Positions 5,477-12,967 of a stretch of 15,286 nucleotides of DNA are shown here, piece by piece. The notes beneath the pieces are model-generated. The model did no database searches and was not told where the DNA came from. It saw only the letters and a list, made by a program, of their open reading frames with translations. A program made the translations under genes and the position numbers. The first letter of the stretch is position 1. The number at the start of each line of letters is the position of its first letter. Origin of the DNA: Deltaproteobacteria bacterium (GTDB taxonomy: Bacteria; Desulfobacterota; Deferrimicrobia; Deferrimicrobiales; Deferrimicrobiaceae); the NCBI GenBank assembly GCA_025357175.1, contig JANXPS010000017.1, positions 1 through 15,286 on the forward strand, given 5' to 3'.

Positions 5477-7081
5477 CTACGGCGCCGTCACGGTGAAATC
5501 GGCATAGGCATTCGTCCCCGACGGCGCCGCTCCGTCGGTCGTTTTTTTCTCGCCGTCCACGAAAAGCCGGACGAGGACGTGACCGGCGGTTCCGCTCGCC
5601 AGGCCGGTGAGGCCCGTGAACTCCCAATGGGCGCCGGAGCTTTTCGTCCCGTCCGCCCAGGTCGTGCCGTTGTCGGTGGACGCCCGGACCAAGACGTTGT
5701 CCACCCCCCAGGCCGTGCCGGTCTCGTCGTGGAGGATCGTCCCGGTCTGCAGTTGCGGCATGCTCGCCGAGTTGTCGTTGGCGGCGAGGAAGACGCCGAA
5801 CGTGCGGGTGGGATCCGTCGGGACGAGCTTGTCGCGGAAGATGTAGTACGTGCGCTGGGTGGGGACCGCAGCGACGATATTGTCGTTTTGCCCCTTGAGC
5901 TTGACGCTTACCGTGTTGGAGGCCACCCCCATCGCCATCGCGACGGGAGGATAGAATGTCGCGCTCTCCCCGTTGACCGTGACCTTCAGTTCCCAGTAGC
6001 CCATGCCCGTCCCGGAAGCCATGAGAAAGTAGGCGGTGCAGCCGTATGTGCCGTTCCCGTTGTCGATCACCACGTTATCCACGGGTGTCGTGTGGGACAT
6101 GGTCGGCATGTGCATCATGGGCGTCAACCTGACTGCGGCGCCCGTTACGGCGGCGCCGCCAACGAGTGCGTTGACCTTGATCGTGAACATCGTCTTGCCT
6201 TGAGATGCCGCCATCGTGCCGGGAATGTATTCAATTCGATAGCTGGCCGTTAGCGCCACCTTGCCGAGAGGAAGATTTCCGAGGTCCGCTGTCGTGAGCG
6301 AGGTGTGGTTGATCGAAGCGTTGTCAAAAACTTTCCTGAACGAGAGACAGTAGCGGTTGAGGATGTCTTCCGGAAGCGGGACGCCGGGTGCCATGTCCAC
6401 GTTGTCGGTCCCGTTCCTGCCGTTCAGCACATTGTCGGCAAGGTCCGAGGCGATGGCTACGAGCAACTGGAACTGGTTGTGGGCCGGAAGGCCGAGATCG
6501 CGTGTCATCTGGCTGAAGGCGGCTGCGCGCAGGCCGGCAAGGCGCCGGGCGACGTTGTCCGTCCCGGTCATCGTGTTGTCGTTGCGGGGCGCCACGTTCG
6601 CGTTATCGCAGAACCCGAAGGCGGTGGTGCACACCGCCCGGGATTCGGCGAGCGTTTTTCCGGCCAGTCGGAGATCGTGGGCGATCGTCGAAAGCGGGGT
6701 CAGGTGGATCGCGGAACCGGCCGTGATCGACCCGGCCTCTACGTATGCCGCGAGGTGTCCCCCGGCTGTGACGAAATTCGTCGCCTCGTCCGTGAAACTG
6801 CCCCCGGTGCATTCGATCCGGATTGCGCCGGACAGGGCGCTGTCGGGAATGGCGACGGAATAACTGCCGTCGGCCGCCGTATTGACGGGTCCTGCGATGA
6901 CCGACCCGGCGGTGTTTCTTACCGTGACGCTCGACCCGGCGACCGGGGCGGCGAAAACGGAGCCGGTGACCGTCGTGGTCGCAGCCGGTGTGGAGGAACC
7001 CCCGCCGCCGCAGGCAGCCAGGGTGATGCTCATGCAGATCGCCAGCGCGAAGGCTGACAGTCGCGAAAAGGTCCGTTCCAT
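5477..7081 (-). CDS. Large lipoprotein with Met/His-rich YtkA/FixH-like segment
   Basis: 534 aa. The start ATG at 7081 has AAGGAG 6 bases upstream. The signal ends in lipobox LAAC (Cys24), followed by GGGGSS and a Thr/Ala linker. Residues about 37-100 look like a carboxypeptidase-regulatory/Ig-like fold (TVTGSVFAAPVAGSSVTVRN, ADGSYSVAI). Residues 120-260 are largely helical with no recognised domain. Residues about 278-390 resemble a YtkA/FixH-type beta domain: AAVRLTPMMHMPTMSH (Met322, Met323, His324, Met325, Met328, His330), then NGNGTYGCTAYF and GYWELKVTVNG. The C-terminal part (about 408-534) appears beta-rich and contains DNVLVRASTDNGTTW. The Met/His cluster is the sort of site that binds Cu(I)/Cu(II) in periplasmic proteins; this is an inference. 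It lies between the Cys-rich small protein (81-bp gap with a hairpin) and the beta-barrel gene (6-bp gap). No specific family name can be given for the full length. Confidence 0.8.
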   Translation of the reverse strand: MERTFSRLSAFALAICMSITLAACGGGGSSTPAATTTVTGSVFAAPVAGSSVTVRNTAGSVIAGPVNTAADGSYSVAIPDSALSGAIRIECTGGSFTDEATNFVTAGGHLAAYVEAGSITAGSAIHLTPLSTIAHDLRLAGKTLAESRAVCTTAFGFCDNANVAPRNDNTMTGTDNVARRLAGLRAAAFSQMTRDLGLPAHNQFQLLVAIASDLADNVLNGRNGTDNVDMAPGVPLPEDILNRYCLSFRKVFDNASINHTSLTTADLGNLPLGKVALTASYRIEYIPGTMAASQGKTMFTIKVNALVGGAAVTGAAVRLTPMMHMPTMSHTTPVDNVVIDNGNGTYGCTAYFLMASGTGMGYWELKVTVNGESATFYPPVAMAMGVASNTVSVKLKGQNDNIVAAVPTQRTYYIFRDKLVPTDPTRTFGVFLAANDNSASMPQLQTGTILHDETGTAWGVDNVLVRASTDNGTTWADGTKSSGAHWEFTGLTGLASGTAGHVLVRLFVDGEKKTTDGAAPSGTNAYADFTVTAP

Positions 7082-7087
7082 GTGGAT

Positions 7088-7093
7088 CTCCTT
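7088..7093 (-). promoter_or_regulatory. Shine-Dalgarno of the 534-aa lipoprotein gene
   Basis: AAGGAG on the minus strand, 6 bases before the ATG at 7081. It fixes the start and shows independent initiation after the 81-bp intercistronic gap. Confidence 0.8.
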
Positions 7094-7117
7094 ATTCGGG
7101 CGAAGTGACCGATCCGT

Positions 7118-7139
7118 GGCCGCCCCCGAAGGGACGGCC
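7118..7139 (-). other. Intercistronic hairpin with UUCG tetraloop
   Basis: Read on the minus strand, GGCCGTCCC, TTCG, GGGGCGGCC folds into a 9-bp stem (one G-U pair) closed by a stable C(UUCG)G tetraloop. It sits in the 81-bp gap between the Cys-rich gene stop (7163) and the lipoprotein Shine-Dalgarno. No T-tract follows, so it looks more like an mRNA processing, stability or polarity element than an intrinsic terminator. The role is inferred. Confidence 0.55.
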
Positions 7140-7162
7140 GTTGCGGTTGACCTGAAGGGATT

Positions 7163-7558
7163 CTACGCGGGCGGTCCGCGGCTTTCCTTGTGATCCGGCA
7201 TCGGCAGCAGGCGGGCGAAAGTCCGCGCCCATGGACGGTACGGGGAAGGGGCGAAGCCGAGCAGGATCTCGGCGACGATGTCGCGCTGTTCCGTGATGGA
7301 GGAGAGGGTCTTGCCGATGCAGTATGGGACGCTGGCGTGGGATGCGCCGGCGTGCTTCCCGTCCTTGCCGGGAAGGCCGGCTCCCTTCCCCTTGCCGCAG
7401 CAGCAGGAGGGGACGGACGCCTCGTCCTGTTTCTGGGCGAGAAGGCGGGCGACGTCGCGGTACCTGCACCGATCGCAATAGTTCGGGAATGCGAACAGGA
7501 CGAGGACGAAGAACGTGGACATCCATGCCACGAGTACTTGTACGGGTCGGGTCTTCAC
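7163..7558 (-). CDS. Small Cys-rich membrane-anchored protein, unknown function
   Basis: 131 aa from a GTG at 7558. A hydrophobic segment (about 8-26, VLVAWMSTFFVLVLFAF) would act as signal anchor or signal peptide and is followed by YCDRCRYRD (Cys28, Cys31). A Lys/Gly/His-rich linker contains SCCCGKGKG (Cys52-54), with His69 and His74, and then VPYCIGK (Cys80). The C-terminal part is amphipathic and basic. The start is uncertain: a purine-rich GGGAGG lies about 14 bases upstream of GTG 7558, while GTG 7531 and ATG 7522 are in-frame alternatives that shorten the N-terminus. A sigma-54-type promoter match lies about 60-77 bases upstream. No known family is recognised. The cysteines and cluster context suggest metal or thiol chemistry outside the cytoplasm, which is inference. 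Confidence 0.68.
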   Translation of the reverse strand: MKTRPVQVLVAWMSTFFVLVLFAFPNYCDRCRYRDVARLLAQKQDEASVPSCCCGKGKGAGLPGKDGKHAGASHASVPYCIGKTLSSITEQRDIVAEILLGFAPSPYRPWARTFARLLPMPDHKESRGPPA

Positions 7559-7833
7559 GACGATTCGATCGACCCTCCCGCGATGGATTTGATCCTGGTT
7601 GCCGGTCGGTTACCTAATCGCAAAGACCGTGCCGCAGGGTGACTGCCTGATTTGTCAATGGAATCAGCTGTTTTTCCGATGTCCGGATTCTTGTTCCACG
7701 CGCATCTCCGCCCGAGTATGGAAATTTCTCCACTATTATTTCGCATTCTTCCCAAAAGCGGATCGCATGCCGGGGGGAAGGCGGTCCTGAAGGCGCAAAT
7801 ATCCGTGTGGTATAAATGCCCGGTGGGAGTCCG
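7559..7833. other. Divergent intergenic region (275 bp)
   Basis: A region of lower GC between the minus-strand exported cluster and gluQ. It holds the sigma-54-like element on the minus strand (7619-7635). On the plus strand there are only weak candidates for a gluQ promoter: TATTAT at 7734-7739 with a poor -35, TATAAA at 7811-7816 with CTGAAG 18 bases before it, and TTGATC-N18-CCTAAT starting at 7589. GAAATTTC at 7721-7728 is an 8-bp palindrome. No convincing reading frame or RNA gene is seen. Confidence 0.5.
7619..7635 (-). promoter_or_regulatory. Sigma-54 (RpoN) -24/-12 promoter candidate
   Basis: The minus strand reads GCGGCACGGTCTTTGCG. Compared with the RpoN consensus TGGCACG-N4-TTGCW, it matches GGCACG, the 4-base spacing and TTGC. 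The invariant GG (7633-7632) and GC (7621-7620) are 12 bases apart, as required. Transcription would start near 7609, giving a leader of about 50 bases before the GTG at 7558. Mismatches are C for T before GG and G for A/T after TTGC. Confidence 0.6.
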
Positions 7834-8787
7834 ATGAAAGAACAGCGGCAGGCAACTCGATATAACGATCTTTCCTCCGTAACAGGCCGCTTCGCGCCCT
7901 CGCCGACCGGTCCGCTGCACGCGGGTTCGCTCGTCGCAGCGCTGGGCAGCTATCTCTTTGCGAAGCGGGACGGAGGCCGTTGGCTGCTCCGGATCGAGGA
8001 TCTCGACACGCCGCGCGTCGTGCCCGGTTGCGTCGACGACATCCTGCGCACGCTCGAAGCGCTCGGCTTCGGATGGGACGACGAAATCGTGTTCCAGAGC
8101 CGGAGGGCCGGCGCGTACCAGGCGGCCCTGGAGCGATTGACGGCCGGCGGATCCGTGTACCCATGCGGATGCTCGCGCGCCGAGATCGCCCGCGCATCGT
8201 CGGCGCCGCACGACGGCGACGACGAGGTGCCCTATCCGGGAACCTGCCGACGCGGGCTGCCTCCCGGCAAGCCGGCACGGGCGTGGCGAGTGCGGGTCGG
8301 GAGCGAACCGGTGCGATTCCGGGACGCGGTGATGGGGGAGCGGGCATACGACCTCGCGGCCGCCTGCGGCGATTTCGTGGTCAGGCGCGCCGACAGAATC
8401 TTCGCCTATCAGCTTGCGGTCGTGGTCGACGACGAGTGGCAGGGCGTAAACCAGGTGGTCCGCGGAGTCGACCTGCTCGGCTCGACCCCGCGCCAGATCC
8501 ACCTGCAACGCCTTCTCGGCTTTCCGGTCCCGGAATATGCCCACCTGCCGCTGGTCACTGCGCCCGGCGGCGGCAAGCTGTCGAAACGCGACTCCGCGGT
8601 ATCGCTCGCGACGGGACGGCAACTCTCCGACGAGGGCGGCGCCCTCCTGGCCGCCGCCCTCGCATTCCTGGGACAGCCGATTCCCGCGGATGCGGCGAGG
8701 CTGCCCGGCCGTGAACTCCTGGCGCGGGCGGTTGCCGCGTTCGACCCCGCCCTGATCCCCCGAACCGGAGGCGCCTTCCCGACATGA
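7834..8787 (+). CDS. gluQ: Glutamyl-queuosine tRNA(Asp) synthetase
   Basis: 317-aa GluRS-like enzyme without the anticodon-binding domain. It activates glutamate and attaches it to queuosine at position 34 of tRNA(Asp). Visible features: RFAPSPTGPLHAGSLVAALG (HIGH-like motif, about 19-38), RIEDLDTPR (53-61), zinc site CGC (Cys111, Cys113) with Tyr134 and Cys138 in YPGTC (the Cys-x-Cys...Tyr-x3-Cys pattern of YadB), and the KMSKS-like KLSKRD (248-253). The ATG at 7834 is chosen because GGTGGGAG lies just upstream; the in-frame ATG at 7816 has no good site and adds six unlikely residues. Its TGA overlaps the next ATG (ATGA), so it is coupled to pgeF. The short length, near 300 aa, separates it from true GltX. 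Confidence 0.93.
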   Translation: MKEQRQATRYNDLSSVTGRFAPSPTGPLHAGSLVAALGSYLFAKRDGGRWLLRIEDLDTPRVVPGCVDDILRTLEALGFGWDDEIVFQSRRAGAYQAALERLTAGGSVYPCGCSRAEIARASSAPHDGDDEVPYPGTCRRGLPPGKPARAWRVRVGSEPVRFRDAVMGERAYDLAAACGDFVVRRADRIFAYQLAVVVDDEWQGVNQVVRGVDLLGSTPRQIHLQRLLGFPVPEYAHLPLVTAPGGGKLSKRDSAVSLATGRQLSDEGGALLAAALAFLGQPIPADAARLPGRELLARAVAAFDPALIPRTGGAFPT

Positions 8788-9509
8788 TTCTGCCGAATTT
8801 CGTCCAGTCGCCGCTGTTGCTCGGGGCTCCGGGCGTCTACCACGCCTTCTGCGGGTGCGACCCCGTTCCGGACCGCGGCGGGCGGACGCGGCTACGGGAG
8901 GCTTTTTCGATTCCGCCCGATTCCGTGGGCACGACGAGACAGACCCACTCCGCGCACGTCCTCGAAATGGCGGATGCCGACGCGGGCGATCCGGACGCCG
9001 GCAGCCGCGAGGGGGACGCACTGTGGACTGTCCGCCGGGGGCGCGGGGCGGGCGTTCGCACCGCCGATTGCGTGCCCGTGCTGATCGCGCATCGCGAACT
9101 GCCGATGGCGGCCGCGGTTCACGCCGGTTGGCGGGGACTTGCCGGGGGCATCATCCCGGCGACGGTCGCGGCGCTCTCGGCGTGCTTCGGCTCGGGCGTC
9201 GTCGACGGTCTCATCGCCGCCGTCGGCCCGTGCGCCCGCGGATGCTGCTACGAGGTCGGCGACGAGGTGGCCGATGCGCTGTCCCCGCTCCCGGGCGGTG
9301 GAACCGCCTTGAGGAAAGGGGAGGCGCCCGGCAAGTGGATGGCCGATCTTCTCCCGGCCGCCCTCGCGCAATTGCGCGCCGCGGGAATCGCCGGAGCGCG
9401 CTGCGACGCGATGGGCGTCTGCACGATCTGCGACCCGCGCTTCCACTCCTACCGGAGAGAGCGGTCGCAGACGCTTCGCCAGCTGTCGTTCGTGTATCTC
9501 CTCCCCTGA
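8784..9509 (+). CDS. pgeF: YfiH/PgeF laccase-domain protein (purine nucleoside phosphorylase, peptidoglycan editing)
   Basis: 241 aa. Members of this family (DUF152, Cu-oxidase_4) phosphorolyse adenosine, deaminate adenosine in some cases, and in E. coli keep wrong amino acids out of peptidoglycan precursors. The metal site residues are His55 in QTHSAHV, Cys96 in RTADCVPV and His113 in AVHAGWRG. Also seen are EGDALWT, GPCARGCCYEVGDEV and the C-terminal CTICDPRFHSYRRE. The start ATG at 8784 overlaps the gluQ stop by 4 bp. It is followed by a 166-bp gap with the rho promoter, so it probably ends a two-gene operon. Cysteine content is high for its size but fits the family. Confidence 0.93.
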   Translation: MILPNFVQSPLLLGAPGVYHAFCGCDPVPDRGGRTRLREAFSIPPDSVGTTRQTHSAHVLEMADADAGDPDAGSREGDALWTVRRGRGAGVRTADCVPVLIAHRELPMAAAVHAGWRGLAGGIIPATVAALSACFGSGVVDGLIAAVGPCARGCCYEVGDEVADALSPLPGGGTALRKGEAPGKWMADLLPAALAQLRAAGIAGARCDAMGVCTICDPRFHSYRRERSQTLRQLSFVYLLP

Positions 9510-9675
9510 CGGGTTCGCCGATTTTAACTTGACACTGCGGGCGCGCCGAATGAGAATGAACAAGTTACCCCAGTATCGCGGTCCTGCCGGAGTCTTTTCC
9601 AATCCATCTTTAACAACCGGTTCGGTGCACGACCCAATCCATTCCATAGGAATCATTTTGCTCGGGAGAAGCTGC
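9510..9675 (+). other. rho leader / intergenic region (166 bp)
   Basis: Holds the rho promoter and a leader of roughly 110 bases of lower GC. The frame of rho stays open upstream to a TTG at 9529 and an ATG at 9550, but codon use there is unlike the neighbours and the residues do not match a Rho N-terminus. A small inverted repeat, ATTCC-ATA-GGAAT (9641-9653), sits about 10 bases before the rho Shine-Dalgarno. Confidence 0.6.
9529..9557 (+). promoter_or_regulatory. Sigma-70 type promoter for rho
   Basis: A perfect TTGACA (9529-9534), a 17-base spacer and GAGAAT (9552-9557, 4 of 6 to TATAAT). The start would be near 9564, leaving a leader of about 110 bases before the rho ATG. Confidence 0.6.
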
Positions 9676-10923
<1,248 letters not shown>

Positions 10924-10950
10924 TCATCGCGAAGAGGAGAACAACGAGTC

Positions 10951-11151
10951 ATGAGGGAAGGCATCCACCCCAAGTACGTTACGGCCACCGTCCATTGCGT
11001 TTGCGGCAACAAGTTCGACAGCATGTCGCTGACCGACGAGATCCGCGTCGCGATCTGTTCGCAGTGCCACCCGTTCTTCACGGGCAAGCAGAAGCTGATC
11101 GACACCGCCGGCCGCATCGAGAAGTTCCAGAAGAAGTACGGAAAGGGCTGA
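10951..11151 (+). CDS. rpmE: 50S ribosomal protein L31 (zinc-binding, C+ type)
   Basis: 66 aa. MREGIHPKYVTATVHCVCGN, then ICSQCHPFFTGKQK, are diagnostic. All four zinc ligands are present (Cys16, Cys18, Cys36, Cys39), so this is the zinc-containing form rather than the zinc-free YkgM type. AGGAG at 10935-10939 precedes the ATG. It lies 27 bp after rho and probably shares its transcript. Confidence 0.97.
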   Translation: MREGIHPKYVTATVHCVCGNKFDSMSLTDEIRVAICSQCHPFFTGKQKLIDTAGRIEKFQKKYGKG

Positions 11152-11222
11152 TCCGATAACCGACCGGGTGCAACGCAGCAGATATGCCCGTATCCGCCGA
11201 CGCAGTAGGGGACTGGTGAGAA

Positions 11223-11981
11223 ATGCGGGCTAATGTCGTCCTGTTACGCTGCACGCCGGAACCCGAGCGACTGGTCGCCCTCGCGGCCCGTCTCTGCTAT
11301 TCGCCGGCGTCCATCGGTGAACTGGACGAGCAGATTTCGGCCAAAGACATCCGCACATTCGTCCGGCGCGTCCTGTCGATGGGGCACGCGTCGGTACTCG
11401 AACACGTCGTCCTGACGTTCGGCGTCGAGGGGATATCCCGCGCGGCGTCGCACCAGCTCGTCAGGCACCGCATCGCTTCCTATTCCCAGCAGAGCCAGCG
11501 CTACGTTTCGGCAGACTTCGGCTATGTCACGCCGTTCTCGATCGCCGATGCGGAAGCGGAGCAGCCCCGCCGGAAAAAGGGGCTCAAGCCCGCGCTGATC
11601 GACGCCTACCGGGAACACATGGAAAAGAGCGCGGCCCTTTACGCGCAGATGGTGGCCGAGGGCATACCGCCCGAGGACGCCCGCTTCGTCCTGCCCAACG
11701 CCTCGGAAACGAAGATCATCGTCACGATGAACGCCCGCGAGCTGCACCACTTTTTCGCGCTCCGGCTTTGCCGGCGCGCCCAGTGGGAAATTCGCGAGGC
11801 CGCCATGCGCATGTTCGAGCTGGCCGTCGCGCAGGTGCCGCTATTGTTCGAAAACGCGGGTCCGGGCTGCGTGCGCGGGAAATGCCCCGAAGGCGAGTTC
11901 ACGTGCGGGCAGGGAGCCGAGGTCCGCAAGGCGTTCAAGGCCCTCAATGCAATGCGAGGCACAAAGGAAGGAACGATCTGA
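11223..11981 (+). CDS. thyX: Flavin-dependent thymidylate synthase ThyX
   Basis: 252 aa. Converts dUMP to dTMP using FAD, NADPH and methylene-tetrahydrofolate, which then leaves as tetrahydrofolate; it is unrelated to ThyA. The signature RHRIASYSQQSQR (81-93) fits the ThyX motif RHRxxSxxxxSxR. Flanking blocks MGHASVLEHVVLTF, LPNASETKIIVTMNARELHHFF and RAQWEIREAAMRMF are also typical. The tail carries GCVRGKCPEGEFTCG with three cysteines, a tail remembered from several ThyX homologues. The start ATG at 11223 has AGGGGA about 10 bases upstream. A 71-bp gap separates it from rpmE with no clear terminator, and its TGA shares one base with the next ATG. Confidence 0.97.
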   Translation: MRANVVLLRCTPEPERLVALAARLCYSPASIGELDEQISAKDIRTFVRRVLSMGHASVLEHVVLTFGVEGISRAASHQLVRHRIASYSQQSQRYVSADFGYVTPFSIADAEAEQPRRKKGLKPALIDAYREHMEKSAALYAQMVAEGIPPEDARFVLPNASETKIIVTMNARELHHFFALRLCRRAQWEIREAAMRMFELAVAQVPLLFENAGPGCVRGKCPEGEFTCGQGAEVRKAFKALNAMRGTKEGTI

Positions 11982-12967
11982 TGCAGTCGCAACCCAAGGA
12001 GCTGGTTCTCGGCGGACAGGCCGTCATCGAGGGCGTCATGATGAAGGGGCCGAAGATGTTCTCGGTCGCCGTGCGGCGCCTGAGCGGCGAAATCCGCGTG
12101 CGCGATTTCGACATCCCCGACGGCAGCGCGTTGCGCGTCCGTCTCGCGAAGATGCCGCTGGTTCGCGGAGTGGTGACGATGGCCGCCATGCTGGTCATCG
12201 GCTACAAGGCGCTCCAGTTCTCCGCCGACGAGGCGATCGAGGATGCCGAGGCCGCCGAGGCCGCCGGCCGGGGGCTTGCCGCACCGGCACCCGGTGAGAA
12301 AAAGAAAAGCGAAGGCGACAAGTGGGCGATGGCGGTCGCCATGGGCGGGGCGCTCGTGATGGGCGTCGGGATCTTCTTCCTGCTGCCCCACTTCCTGACG
12401 GTTCTGGTGCAGCGCTACTGGCCGGCCCTTTCCGGCTCGCTTGCGTTCAACCTGATCGACGGCCTCATTCGCGTCCTGGTGTTCGTGACCTATGTCGTCG
12501 CCATCTCGTTCATGAAGGACATCCGGCGCATTTTCCAGTACCACGGCGCCGAGCACAAGGTCGTCAACGCCTACGAAAAGAAGGCCGAGCTGACCCCCGA
12601 AGCCGTCTCCGCCTATTCGGTTCTGCATCCGCGCTGCGGCACGAGCTTCCTGCTCTTCGTGATGGTGATCGGGATCGTCGTCTTCTCGTTCATCCCCTAC
12701 GAAAGTCCGCAGGTCGTCAAGGTGGCCATGAAGCTGGTGCTGCTGCCCGTGGTGGCCGGCATTTCATACGAACTGCTCAGGCTCACCGCCCGCAAGCTCG
12801 AATCGCCGCTGTTCAAGGCGATGGTCGCCCCCGGATTGCTGCTCCAGCGGCTGACCACGCGAGAGCCCGACCTTTCGCAGATCGAGGTGGCGCTCGCCTC
12901 GTTCGTCCGCGTGCTTCCCTCCCAGGAAGCCGAAGAAAAGGAGATGTCCCTTGTGGAGCAAGCTTGA
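11981..12967 (+). CDS. YqhQ-like DUF1385 integral membrane protein
   Basis: 328 aa. Start ATG at 11981 overlaps the thyX stop (TGATG), with AAGGAAGG upstream. N-terminal LGGQAVIEGVMMKGPKMFSV (10-29) is the DUF1385 hallmark. It is followed by a charged Ala/Glu linker (about 84-112), then hydrophobic segments near 115-142, 157-178, 222-240 and 248-266. Conserved motifs YHGAEHKVVNAYE (187-199) and LHPRCGTSFL (215-224) carry His, Glu and Cys that could form a metal site. The biochemical role of the family is not established. Position between thyX and prfA is a recurrent deltaproteobacterial order. The last 17 bp overlap prfA. Confidence 0.93.
   Translation: MQSQPKELVLGGQAVIEGVMMKGPKMFSVAVRRLSGEIRVRDFDIPDGSALRVRLAKMPLVRGVVTMAAMLVIGYKALQFSADEAIEDAEAAEAAGRGLAAPAPGEKKKSEGDKWAMAVAMGGALVMGVGIFFLLPHFLTVLVQRYWPALSGSLAFNLIDGLIRVLVFVTYVVAISFMKDIRRIFQYHGAEHKVVNAYEKKAELTPEAVSAYSVLHPRCGTSFLLFVMVIGIVVFSFIPYESPQVVKVAMKLVLLPVVAGISYELLRLTARKLESPLFKAMVAPGLLLQRLTTREPDLSQIEVALASFVRVLPSQEAEEKEMSLVEQA
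12938..12943 (+). promoter_or_regulatory. Shine-Dalgarno that fixes the TTG start of prfA
   Basis: AAGGAG inside the 3' end of the DUF1385 gene, 7 bases before TTG 12951. No ATG or GTG in the prfA frame lies nearby. The ATG at 12944 is in the DUF1385 frame. Confidence 0.85.

Noticed and set aside
5258..6253. Plus-strand 331-codon frame opposite the lipoprotein and barrel genes
   Set aside because: Arg/Ala/Gly-rich sequence without motifs. The minus-strand genes have signal peptides, a lipobox or ribosome-binding sites, and tight spacing.
7636..7658. TTGACA on the minus strand (7658-7653) as a sigma-70 promoter for the exported cluster
   Set aside because: No -10-like hexamer lies 16-18 bases downstream, where the sequence is GC-rich. 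The -24/-12 element just downstream explains the region better.
7816..7833. ATG 7816 as the gluQ start
   Set aside because: It lacks a Shine-Dalgarno, while ATG 7834 has GGTGGGAG immediately upstream; the homologous region starts later in either case.
7555..9021. 488-codon open frame on the minus strand across gluQ and the intergenic region
   Set aside because: Arg/Gly-rich shadow of gluQ and pgeF, both of which have diagnostic motifs on the other strand; no ribosome-binding site or recognisable domain.
9529..9675. N-terminal extension of Rho from TTG 9529 or ATG 9550
   Set aside because: The residues do not resemble Rho and codon use is unlike the gene. TTG 9529 is the first base of the -35 hexamer, and the ATG at 9676 has a Shine-Dalgarno and places Walker Lys at 181 as in E. 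coli.
11152..11222. Possible terminator or promoter in the rpmE-thyX gap
   Set aside because: No stem with T-run and no paired -35/-10 boxes could be found in the 71 bases.
11768..11980. Upstream extension of the DUF1385 protein overlapping thyX
   Set aside because: The added residues are an Arg-rich frame shadow of thyX; the family hallmark LGGQAVIEGVMM begins shortly after ATG 11981, which has a good ribosome-binding site.
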